A stretch of DNA of 64,000 nucleotides. Origin: Bacillota bacterium (GTDB taxonomy: Bacteria; Bacillota; UBA4882; UBA8346). How positions within the stretch are numbered: the first letter of the stretch is position 1; each line of letters opens with the position of its first letter. Shown here piece after piece: positions 9,020 to 16,231 of this stretch. The translations under genes and the position numbers were made by a program. The notes beneath the pieces are model-generated. The model ran no database searches, was not told the DNA's origin, and was given only the letters and a program-made list of their open reading frames with translations. The stretch covers positions 54,695 through 118,694 of the forward strand of contig JAEZCE010000006.1 in NCBI GenBank assembly GCA_023429995.1, in the 5' to 3' direction.

Positions 9020-9106
9020 ATGAACGCTTTACCAATCGAGGCTTTGACAAAACGCATGACCACCCGAAATGAACCCATCAAAACCGAGAAATTATTTTAT
9101 ATTTAA
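9020..9106 (+). CDS. 28-codon ORF, doubtful
   Basis: An ATG at 9020 preceded by aaggcggg opens 28 codons of basic sequence ending in L-F-Y-I. It is too short to judge and may be the remnant of a longer gene. The rest of 8913-9123 holds nothing else recognisable. Confidence 0.2.
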   Translation: MNALPIEALTKRMTTRNEPIKTEKLFYI

Positions 9107-9123
9107 CCGAGGTTGGCTCAAAT

Positions 9124-9465
9124 ATGTCTCGATCCGGGAAACTAATCCCAGCCGGTGATGGTCTTTTTTATAAACCGGACGGGCCTACCAGTATGGTGCG
9201 TTACAGAAATTCTAATCCACCCAGTTTGGATTCGTTCATGGAAGCTGTGAAAGTTCTCGGCCCGCCGGACTATTCGATTCGATCAGAGGAGTTTATCGAT
9301 ATATTTTATCAAAAATGGGGCGCCCATATCAACTATGGACCGAAATACGACCAGCTGATTGTGACTTGGGATGCCGAACGGACCCGCGAATTTTTGACGA
9401 CTCTGGGCCAATCCTTTGCGAAAGAAGATTTTCTGATGACAGAGAAAATGAATGTGCCGGATTGA
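9124..9465 (+). CDS. small hypothetical protein
   Basis: The family is not recognised. The 113-residue soluble protein starts at ATG 9124 with gaggttgg upstream. It contains two tryptophans, a central helix (S-F-M-E-A-V-K-V-L-G) and a V-T-W-D strand followed by a helix, a plausible small alpha/beta fold. It is the last intact gene of the accessory cluster. A role as an immunity-type or accessory protein is inferred only from position. Confidence 0.6.
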   Translation: MSRSGKLIPAGDGLFYKPDGPTSMVRYRNSNPPSLDSFMEAVKVLGPPDYSIRSEEFIDIFYQKWGAHINYGPKYDQLIVTWDAERTREFLTTLGQSFAKEDFLMTEKMNVPD

Positions 9466-9492
9466 AGTTCGTTTCGGAAAATAAATAGAAAA

Positions 9493-9590
9493 TCGGGAAC
9501 TCGAACGGTTGCTTAATGAAGCGATTTATATGTTCAATGACTTAAGGCGGCTGTTTTGGATGTATATGATGTGAGGAAATTGATATAAAT
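9493..9590 (+). pseudogene. frameshifted remnant of a second copy of the 7868-8371 gene
   Basis: This stretch aligns base for base with about 8234-8333, the 3' part of the upstream hypothetical gene. Both contain gaagcgatt, atgttcaatga and ttaaggcggctgttttggatg in the same order and spacing. The copy lacks one base after ttcaatga, which breaks the frame, and then diverges. No start or upstream part is visible, so it is a decayed fragment. Confidence 0.75.
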
Positions 9591-9644
9591 TTATCTGATT
9601 ATCAAGATGATTCAGCAAAGTAATAAAATCTTTTTGCCATGCGT

Positions 9645-9840
9645 TGCTTGAGACCCCACCTCTTTGTCTCCTCCCCGGAACGGCCTGTTTGGCCGTAACG
9701 GAGAGGAGATAGGCTAATGCTTTATGGCCTATTTTGGACTCTTTCGAGTACTTTCAGGTTTATCCTCCAACATAGCTTCGGAGGATAATGGTTACTCTCC
9801 CCGAAACGGGGAGAGCAAGAGAGAGGTCTAACTCAAAAAT
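9645..9840. repeat. ~190-bp nested palindromic element
   Basis: Outer arms near 9650-9672 (gagacc followed by pyrimidine-rich sequence) pair imperfectly with 9808-9832 (gagagaggtct). Inside are two further hairpins: ggaacggcc with ggccgtaacg near 9676-9703, and ctctccccg with cggggagag near 9796-9811. No coding potential was seen. The right end resembles sequence at about 61190-61212 (gggggagagcgagag then gaggtctcga), so it belongs to a dispersed family. Confidence 0.55.
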
Positions 9841-9996
9841 TAAGCTGTCTAATCTTTATAATCAGTTATTATAATTCCACATATATCCACTAACCCCTGC
9901 ATGATACAATCAATAGCAAACTATCTCCCGCTCCATCTTCAACCCGAAGGCTTCATCCTTTATTCCAAAATAACTCAATACGAAATAAAATTCACT

Positions 9997-10043
9997 TCCC
10001 CTCTCTCCAACATCCATACCATGCCATCTTCAGAGAGAGGGGA
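9997..10043. repeat. inverted repeat with 11-bp arms
   Basis: tcccctctctc at 9997-10007 pairs with gagagagggga ending at 10043 around a 25-base loop. It lies in the 9.6-10.3 kb gene-free stretch, next to another purine-rich motif (gaggggtgag-like near 10080). No promoter or T-run is attached. It is probably another member of the local palindromic repeat cluster. Confidence 0.45.
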
Positions 10044-10161
10044 ACGGCAACCATGTTACGATAACCGATAGGATATCTGAAGGGGTGAGTTGATAGACCT
10101 CCAACTTTACTAACTGATCTTTATGAGCCTATTTATCCTCAACACCCCATGAAATGCGAAA

Positions 10162-10183
10162 CCCGCTACCTTTAGGTAGCGGG
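10162..10183 (-). terminator. hairpin, possible terminator
   Basis: A perfect 9-bp stem, cccgctacc/ggtagcggg, with a 4-base loop. Read on the minus strand it is followed by a broken T-rich stretch, so it could stop transcription leaving the ABC exporter operon, although it is ~470 bases beyond the last stop codon. The surrounding short ORFs look spurious. Confidence 0.45.
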
Positions 10184-10320
10184 CCTTCTCTGACTTCTTC
10201 CGACCATAATATTCTATCACCTTTTTCATGACTTTGGGTGCCAAAAAAGTGCCGAAGTAAATCAAGCAGGGCAGCGCTTTTGGCGGTTTGTTCATATTTC
10301 AAGCCGATTTCCCTATCGAA

Positions 10321-10600
10321 CCGGTGACTAAACCCATTTCAACGATTATTTTTTCATTCATCCAATTGTCCGGATCACTTTTTCAATTGGTTTTTCCCAT
10401 CAACCAATGATCGAGATCATTTTTGCAATTGTTTTTTCCCTTCAACCAATCGACCGGTCCATTTTTTCAATTGTTTTTTCTGGTCATCCAATCGACCGGT
10501 CCATTTTTTCAATTGTTTTTTCTGGTCATCCAATCGTCCGGATCATTTCAGCAATCGTTTTTTCTGATCAACCCATTGTTTTTTTGTCTCAACCAATTTT
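10321..10600. repeat. 42-bp tandem repeat array
   Basis: Five well-matched units begin at 10370, 10412, 10454, 10496 and 10538, flanked by one degenerate unit on each side. Each unit has a T-rich core (ttttttcaattgttttttc) followed by a catccaat/ccgg-type junction. The units at 10454 and 10496 are nearly identical, and divergence increases outward, as expected for slippage or unequal crossover. The period is a multiple of three, so it gives a repetitive plus-strand ORF, but that ORF has no ribosome site and continues into the antisense of the exporter gene. Confidence 0.85.
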
Positions 10601-10651
10601 TCGGCAATCCTCCGGGGCGCAAAATCCTTTCGGCAATTCCCACATTTCGGT

Positions 10652-12583
10652 TCATTCCAGTTCAAACATACCGGTGTAGAGCTGGTAATACTTGCCCTTT
10701 TCGGCAATCAACTGCTCATGGCTGCCGCGTTCGATGATTTCTCCATGATCCAGCACCATGATCACGTCGGCATTCTGGATGGTGGACAAGCGGTGAGCGA
10801 TGACGAACACCGTTCTTCCTTTCATCAGAGCATCCATGCCCTTCTGGACGATGGCCTCGGTCCGGGTATCGATGGAAGAGGTGGCTTCGTCAAGGATCAT
10901 CACCGGCGGGTCGGCCACCGCCGCCCGGGCGATCGACAGCAATTGCCGCTGCCCCTGGGAAAGATCGCTGCCGTCGCCTTCCAGCACGGTTTGATATCCC
11001 TGGGGCAGCATCCGGATAAATCCGTCGGCGTTGGCCAGCTTGGCGGCGGCGATACATTCCTCATCGCTGGCGTCCAGCTTGCCATAACGGATATTATCCA
11101 TTACCGTCCCCGTAAACAAGTTGACATTCTGCAAAACAATCCCCAGGGAGCGGCGGAGGTCCCCCTTGCGGATCTTATTGATATTGATACCGTCATAACG
11201 GATCTTGCCGTCGGCGATGTCGTAAAAACGGTTGATCAGGTTGGTGATGGTGGTTTTTCCGGCGCCGGTGGCCCCGACGAAAGCCACCTTTTGCCCGGGC
11301 TTGGCATAGAGGGTGATCCCATGCAGCACGGTCTGGTTCTCCTCATAACCGAAGTCCACATCGTAAAAGCGGATTTCCCCCTGCAAGGGCGTATAAGTAA
11401 CGGTACCGTCCCCATGGGGATGCTTCCAGGCCCACATCTCGGTCCGTTCCCGGCATTCACGGAGTTCGCCGTTTTCGATTCTAGCATTGACCAGCGTCAC
11501 ATAACCCTGGTCCTGTTCGGGTTGTTCATCCAATAACCCAAAAATTCGTGAAGCGCCGGCCAGCGCCATAATCACCATGTTAAACTGCATCGAAATCTGG
11601 CCGATCGGGTTGACAAAAGCTCGGGAAAGGGTCAAAAAAGAAATGATCGTCCCGATGGTCATGGCATGGACCCCGGTCAGACTCAGGTTATGCAGGCCCG
11701 CGATACCGGCCGCCCCGCCCACGATAGCCAGCAATACGTAAAGCAGATAGCCCATGTTCATCACTACCGGCATCATAATATTGCCGTATTTATTGGCCTC
11801 GGTGGCGCAATAACAAAGTTCGTCATTTTTGCGGTCGAAATCCCGCACAGCCCGTTCTTCATGGCAAAAGACCTTCACCACTTTCTGGGCGTTAATCATT
11901 TCTTCGATATAGCCGTTAACCTCGCCCAGGGATTCTTGCTGTTTGACAAAAAAATTGGTGCCCCGGCCCAGCAGTTCTTTCAACACTTTCAGCAAGATCA
12001 CCCCGAATACTCCCACAAAAACGGTCAGGCCGATGCTGAGATAAAGCATGGCCACAAGGGCGGATATCATCGATACCAAAGAGAAAAACATCTGCGGCAG
12101 ACTCATGGAAATGGCCTGACGCAAGGTATCGGTGTCGTTGGTATAATAGCTCATCACATCGCCGAAGCTGTGGGAGTCAAAATAGCGAATCGGCAAGCCC
12201 TGCATATGGGTAAACATTTGATCGCGGATTTTTTTCAGGGTGCCCTGAGCGATCACCACCATGGTCCGGTTATAGAACAAGGTGGCCAGCACACCGCAAA
12301 GATAAATGGCGCCCATTAAAAACATCATTTTCAACAAACCGCTCAATACCGGATGGGGCTGCCCCAGCACCGGGAGGATATACTTATCGATCAGGGTCTG
12401 CAGGAACAAGGAAGACCCCGCTCCGGCGGCCGCGCTGACTAAGATGCAAACAACGACCAAAAACAATTGAATTTTATATTCGGCCATATAGGAAAAAAGC
12501 CTGCGGATGGTACCCGGTTTAAAACGGCGCTGCCGCCCCCGAGGACCGCGGGACTGCTCCCGGCCTGTTTGCCTTTCACTCAT
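10652..12583 (-). CDS. ABC exporter subunit with consensus catalytic site (heterodimeric multidrug-type)
   Basis: The start is ATG 12583 (M-S-E-R-Q); the longer frame only runs into the preceding gene. The 643 residues comprise a basic N-terminal tail, a six-helix ABC transmembrane domain (~50-370) and a nucleotide-binding domain. The latter has Walker A G-A-T-G-A-G-K-T-T (~435), signature L-S-Q-G-Q-R-Q, Walker B with catalytic glutamate (M-I-L-D-E-A-T, ~560) and the H-loop I-A-H-R-L. The gene overlaps the upstream exporter gene by 8 bases. With that partner it matches the LmrCD/BmrCD/TM287-288 type of heterodimeric drug or lipid exporter. The substrate is unknown. Confidence 0.95.
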   Translation of the reverse strand: MSERQTGREQSRGPRGRQRRFKPGTIRRLFSYMAEYKIQLFLVVVCILVSAAAGAGSSLFLQTLIDKYILPVLGQPHPVLSGLLKMMFLMGAIYLCGVLATLFYNRTMVVIAQGTLKKIRDQMFTHMQGLPIRYFDSHSFGDVMSYYTNDTDTLRQAISMSLPQMFFSLVSMISALVAMLYLSIGLTVFVGVFGVILLKVLKELLGRGTNFFVKQQESLGEVNGYIEEMINAQKVVKVFCHEERAVRDFDRKNDELCYCATEANKYGNIMMPVVMNMGYLLYVLLAIVGGAAGIAGLHNLSLTGVHAMTIGTIISFLTLSRAFVNPIGQISMQFNMVIMALAGASRIFGLLDEQPEQDQGYVTLVNARIENGELRECRERTEMWAWKHPHGDGTVTYTPLQGEIRFYDVDFGYEENQTVLHGITLYAKPGQKVAFVGATGAGKTTITNLINRFYDIADGKIRYDGININKIRKGDLRRSLGIVLQNVNLFTGTVMDNIRYGKLDASDEECIAAAKLANADGFIRMLPQGYQTVLEGDGSDLSQGQRQLLSIARAAVADPPVMILDEATSSIDTRTEAIVQKGMDALMKGRTVFVIAHRLSTIQNADVIMVLDHGEIIERGSHEQLIAEKGKYYQLYTGMFELE

Positions 12584-14327
12584 GAAGAACACCCCCCCGG
12601 TTCTGGGAATCATAGACTTCCCGGTAAATAGCGCAACTTCGCAGCAATTGCTCATGAGTGCCGACTGCGTCGACTCTGCCGTTATCCAGCACGATAATCT
12701 TGTCGGCATCCTGCACCGAGGAAACCCGTTGGGCGATAATTAGCTTGGTGGTATGGGGCAAATCCTTTTTAAAGGCTTGCCGGATTAACTGGTCGGTCTT
12801 AGAGTCCACCGCACTGGTGGAATCGTCCAGAATCAAAATTTTGGGCTTTTTCAACAAGGCCCGGGCGATGCAAAGCCGCTGCCGCTGCCCGCCGGAAACA
12901 TTGGCGCCGCCCTGTTCGATGTGGGTGTCGTATTGGTCCGGAAATTCACGGATAAAACCGTCGGCCTGAGCCAGTTCACAGGCGCGGATGATCTCTTCAT
13001 CACCGGCCTGTTCCTCGCCCCAGCGCAGATTCTCTTTGATGGTCCCGGAAAACAGCACATTTTTTTGCAGAACCATCGCCACCTGGTTGCGCAGGGACTC
13101 GATGTCGTAATCCCGGACATCAACCCCGCCCACGGTCACTTTACCCTCGGAAACCTCATAAAGGCGCGGGATCAGTTGCACCAGGCTGGACTTAGACGAA
13201 CCGGTGCCGCCCAGAATGCCGACGGTTTCCCCGGAAGCGATCGTAAGGTTGACCCCGCTGAGCACCGGCTCTTCCGCTTTCCGATCATAGGAAAAGCTGA
13301 CGTTCTCAAAGGTGATCGATCCATCCCTGACCGTATACACCGGGCCGGGACCGTTTTGGAGGTCGCTTTTCTCGTTTAAAATCTCCACGATCCGTTCCGC
13401 CGAGGCCCGGGAAATGATTACCATCACAAAGACCATCGATAGCATCATCAAGCTCATCAGGATTTGCATCGCATAAGTAACCAGACTGGCCAATTCTCCC
13501 GTGGAAAGCCCGGTGACGGGATTGTTATGGCTGGCGATGATTTCTTTCGCCCCCAACCAGGCCAGTAATAGCATGCTGAGGTATAAACAAAACTGCATCA
13601 GGGGCATATTCATGGCCAGCCGTTTTTCGGCTTTGGTAAAATCGTTGAAGATCAACCGGGAAATATCCGCGAACTTCCGCTCCTCATAATCTTCACGGGT
13701 GAAGGATTTGACCACCCGGATGCCGTGTAAATTTTCCTGGACCACATTGTTGAGACGATCATAGGTCTTGAACACCCGTACGAAAATCGGATGCACCCGG
13801 GTGATGATCAACCACAGCCCCACTCCCAGCACCGGAATAACCGCCACGAAGATCAACGCCAGATGGGCGTCGATCCGGAAGGAAAAAAGCAAGGCGAAGA
13901 TCAGCATAATCGGGGAACGCACCGCCAGGCGAATTAACATCTGATAGGCATTCTGCACATTGGTAACATCGGTGGTCAGACGGGTGATGATGCTGGCGGT
14001 GGAAAACTTGTCGATGTTCGAAAACGAAAACTTTTGCACATTACAAAACATTTCCCGGCGCAGATTCCTGGCAAACCCCGAAGAAGCAATTGCCGCGCTG
14101 CGGCCCGCTAAAACTCCCGTCCATAGCGACAGCATCGCGGCAATGAACAGAGCCGAGCCGGCCCATAAAACCCCGGGCATGCTTTGACGGGTGATTCCGT
14201 AGTCAATTAAATAAGCCATCAATGTGGGGATAGCGATCTCCAGCAACGATTCTCCGGTCACATAAAGCATAGTCAGAATGGTGTCCTTTTTAAATTCCCG
14301 GACACTGGCTAAGAGTCTTTTGAACAT
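12576..14327 (-). CDS. ABC exporter subunit with degenerate catalytic glutamate (heterodimeric partner)
   Basis: The 583-residue half-transporter has a six-helix ABC membrane domain (~15-300) and an NBD with Walker A G-G-T-G-S-S-K-S-S (~368), signature V-S-G-G-Q-R-Q-R and Walker B I-L-I-L-D-D-S-T (~497). The residue after the Walker B aspartate is D instead of the catalytic E, and the switch region reads I-A-Q-R-V where the H-loop histidine is expected. This marks the degenerate-site subunit of asymmetric exporters. It is cotranscribed with marR upstream and the consensus-site subunit downstream. GC content is visibly higher than in the flanking sequence. Confidence 0.95.
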   Translation of the reverse strand: MFKRLLASVREFKKDTILTMLYVTGESLLEIAIPTLMAYLIDYGITRQSMPGVLWAGSALFIAAMLSLWTGVLAGRSAAIASSGFARNLRREMFCNVQKFSFSNIDKFSTASIITRLTTDVTNVQNAYQMLIRLAVRSPIMLIFALLFSFRIDAHLALIFVAVIPVLGVGLWLIITRVHPIFVRVFKTYDRLNNVVQENLHGIRVVKSFTREDYEERKFADISRLIFNDFTKAEKRLAMNMPLMQFCLYLSMLLLAWLGAKEIIASHNNPVTGLSTGELASLVTYAMQILMSLMMLSMVFVMVIISRASAERIVEILNEKSDLQNGPGPVYTVRDGSITFENVSFSYDRKAEEPVLSGVNLTIASGETVGILGGTGSSKSSLVQLIPRLYEVSEGKVTVGGVDVRDYDIESLRNQVAMVLQKNVLFSGTIKENLRWGEEQAGDEEIIRACELAQADGFIREFPDQYDTHIEQGGANVSGGQRQRLCIARALLKKPKILILDDSTSAVDSKTDQLIRQAFKKDLPHTTKLIIAQRVSSVQDADKIIVLDNGRVDAVGTHEQLLRSCAIYREVYDSQNRGGVLHE

Positions 14328-14360
14328 TAATCCGCTTCGTCCTCCTTGAATTTTGAAAGA

Positions 14361-14804
14361 CTACCCTTCAAAGGGCGATAGATTGGCTTTCATCCGTTGA
14401 AGGTATGAGTAAAAAGTTTGCAATTCTTCCTCTGTAAATCCCTTAACCAAGCTTTGTTCCATTTTCTCGGCATCCTCCCGCATCAGCTCTTTGATTTTCC
14501 AGGCCTTTTCGGTGAGCACGATCTTCTTGAGACGCGCATCCCGGCTGACCGCCTGCCGCCGGATTAAGCCTTTTTGTTCCATCAGTCGGAGTACTTTGGA
14601 AGCGGTGGAACGGGTCACGGTAAATTGTTCTTCCAGGTCTTTCTGATAAACGTCTTTATCTTTGTTTTCAGCCAGATACCGGATAATCCAGCCGTTATTA
14701 CCCGTAACGGTTTCAATTTCCTTCCGGTGGCTGGCGAATTCAAAATAACGCCGGATTAAGTTGTTCAACGACCGGAGTTCCAATCCGAACCATATTTTTT
14801 CCAT
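14361..14804 (-). CDS. MarR-family transcriptional regulator
   Basis: ATG 14804 follows aaggaggtgg on the minus strand. The 147 residues fit the MarR fold: an N-terminal dimerisation helix, a winged helix with Q-K-D-L-E-E-Q-F-T-V-T-R-S-T-A-S-K-V-L-R-L-M-E-Q-K-G-type recognition (~55-80), a wing with R-D-A-R, and C-terminal dimer helices. It is the first gene of the marR-ABC-ABC operon, and a consensus promoter sits upstream with a candidate operator at its start. It most likely represses its own exporter operon until a ligand binds. Confidence 0.93.
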   Translation of the reverse strand: MEKIWFGLELRSLNNLIRRYFEFASHRKEIETVTGNNGWIIRYLAENKDKDVYQKDLEEQFTVTRSTASKVLRLMEQKGLIRRQAVSRDARLKKIVLTEKAWKIKELMREDAEKMEQSLVKGFTEEELQTFYSYLQRMKANLSPFEG

Positions 14805-14861
14805 TCTCCACCTCCTTCAATCTATTCAGCCGACATCATATTTTTGTTGAATATAAAACTG

Positions 14862-14904
14862 TTGTACGTCAAACATTATAACGGGTTCTTCCCTTGCTGT
14901 CAAT
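14862..14904 (-). promoter_or_regulatory. sigma-A promoter of the marR-exporter operon with candidate MarR operator
   Basis: On the minus strand a perfect -35 TTGACA (14904-14899) and a perfect -10 TATAAT (14880-14875) are separated by 18 bases. Immediately downstream, overlapping the likely start of transcription, is TTGTACGTCAA (14862-14872), whose TTG/CAA ends are palindromic as in many MarR sites. Operator identity is inferred. Confidence 0.8.
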
Positions 14905-15053
14905 CCACAGTTCATGCCGTTCTCAAAGGGGTTTCAGCCCAACCATCCCTTAAAAAAGCCACCGATGGCCCCGGGGAATTTTCATTACAACTTTTTGAAT
15001 ATATATTGCATTAAAGTTTTTTAGAAAAAGTCGGGCCTAAAAAAAGTTAACGG

Positions 15054-15222
15054 AGACAGGATTTACCGGATTCACAGGATTTACCGGATTAAAACGTGGT
15101 AAAAATGGGCTGCAAAAAAAACAGGTAATTCATAGGATTTTAAAAAAATCCTGTAAATCCATAAAATCATGTTAATCCTGTTTAAGTCCTTTTCACTAGG
15201 GTTTGCGTTCATAGGCTAGCAT
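15054..15222. repeat. acaggattt-type dispersed repeat, left copy
   Basis: Iterated 12-15-base units (acaggatttaccgga-like) at 15055-15090 are followed by the complementary form (aatcctgtaaatcc-like) at 15145-15180 and by a tail, ttaatcctgtttaagtcc, then ttcatagg. The same tail occurs at 15983-16025. Such units are known as non-coding dispersed repeats in several bacteria. The rest of 14905-15340 shows only AT-rich sequence. Confidence 0.65.
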
Positions 15223-15349
15223 TCAAAAATTTATTTCATCCTATATAGTATATCGTAATGGAAAAATAATTGACTCCATGATGATAGTGAAAGGAGAGAT
15301 CGGGATTGAACACCCGCAACGGCGGCAAAGCATCGCGCCATTCTGCGGA

Positions 15350-15766
15350 TTATAAATACCTCAAAAAATGAGTGGTCAATTGATCACCCGAAAGTTCTAC
15401 CATCATCATTTCATGGCCGATGATTTCCGTATCCCTGTCCTCTACCTTACCGGTCAGCCATTCTTTCAAGCCCACCAAAATCTTATCTTTAAATTCCCGA
15501 CGCGCCTTTTCGGAATAATTCGACACCGCAACCGGATAAAGAAACAAAGAGGGTTTTAGCTGGCAATCAATGGCAATACTGGCCAGCGCCTGTCCCCGGA
15601 TTTTTAATGACGAATTGCACCGGGAAGGCATTTGAAATTTTTTTTGAGTCCCGAATTCGATTCTTAAATCGGCAAAATCCTTCGCCCATTCTTTAATCTC
15701 CAGAACCGAACATGCATAGTCCTCGGCAGGAGAAAGCTTTTTAAAAGCCGCTACCTTAACGCTCAT
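15350..15766 (-). CDS. hypothetical protein flanked by acaggattt repeats
   Basis: The family is not recognised. The 138-residue soluble protein begins M-S-V-K-V-A-A-F and has alternating helices and strands, with W-A-K-D-F and K-E-W-L-T-G motifs. No signal peptide or membrane segment is visible. It is a single gene on the minus strand between two copies of the acaggattt repeat, with no obvious ribosome site at the predicted ATG, so the start is uncertain. It could be a small accessory gene carried between repeats. Confidence 0.6.
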   Translation of the reverse strand: MSVKVAAFKKLSPAEDYACSVLEIKEWAKDFADLRIEFGTQKKFQMPSRCNSSLKIRGQALASIAIDCQLKPSLFLYPVAVSNYSEKARREFKDKILVGLKEWLTGKVEDRDTEIIGHEMMMVELSGDQLTTHFLRYL

Positions 15767-15959
15767 CGTGAAACCTCATGATTCTATTTTTATATGACAA
15801 AACTAATCGAAAAGTTTTCCTATTAATCATACCATATTTAAGTTTGCCTATTCTACCTTTTAGAATACAAATCCGCGATAACCCCATTTTTACTATAATA
15901 TTCGCCATATTTTCATCACGCCATGCTCATGAAATTCTCATGATTCATAACGTTTTTTA

Positions 15960-16076
15960 AATCCTGTTCATCCTGCTAATCCAGTTAATCCTGTTTACGT
16001 CCTTTTATTTAGGCCTAAGTTCATAGCTTACGCAGACAGGATTTACAAAATTTACAGGATTTACGGGATTATTGGA
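15960..16076. repeat. acaggattt-type dispersed repeat, right copy
   Basis: The order is aatcctgttcatcctg units, the shared tail (ttaatcctgtttacgtcc, then ttcatagc), then gacaggatttaca units ending at about 16075. Relative to the left copy the two arm types are swapped around the tail. The remaining 15767-15959 and 16077-16231 contain only AT-rich, non-coding-looking sequence. Confidence 0.65.
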
Positions 16077-16231
16077 AACTTTGCGCTCCGGCTGTTTTAA
16101 ATTTGAGTGTTTTATTTTTTTCAGCCCATTTGTCAACTTTTGTTTATATTCGCTGGAATTTTAATGGATTAACTGGGTTTTCTTGATTTTTAAGGCGCGA
16201 AAGTTGAGTTATAAGGAAACCCGCGGAAAAA

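Noticed and set aside
3..9465. Type VI secretion or extracellular contractile injection locus
   Set aside because: A Clp ATPase and an FHA protein are present, but no sheath, tube, spike, baseplate or membrane-complex gene is recognisable in the window.
10110..10295. 61-codon minus-strand ORF
   Set aside because: It spans a terminator-like hairpin, has no ribosome site and its peptide looks random.
10370..10579. Possible CRISPR array
   Set aside because: Units are directly adjacent with no unique spacers and no cas genes nearby, so it is a tandem repeat.
10407..10679. Repetitive plus-strand ORF over the 42-bp tandem array
   Set aside because: Open only because the period is a multiple of three; no Shine-Dalgarno sequence, and it runs into the antisense of the exporter gene.
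10718..11536. 272-codon plus-strand ORF antisense to the ABC exporter
   Set aside because: It mirrors the ATPase domain of a clear minus-strand gene, has no ribosome site, and results from GC-rich codon bias.
11666..12319. 217-codon plus-strand ORF antisense to the ABC exporter membrane domain
   Set aside because: Histidine/glutamine-rich shadow translation of a confident gene on the other strand.
15054..16076. Insertion sequence
   Set aside because: The repeats have no transposase and no clear target duplication; the enclosed gene does not resemble a transposase.
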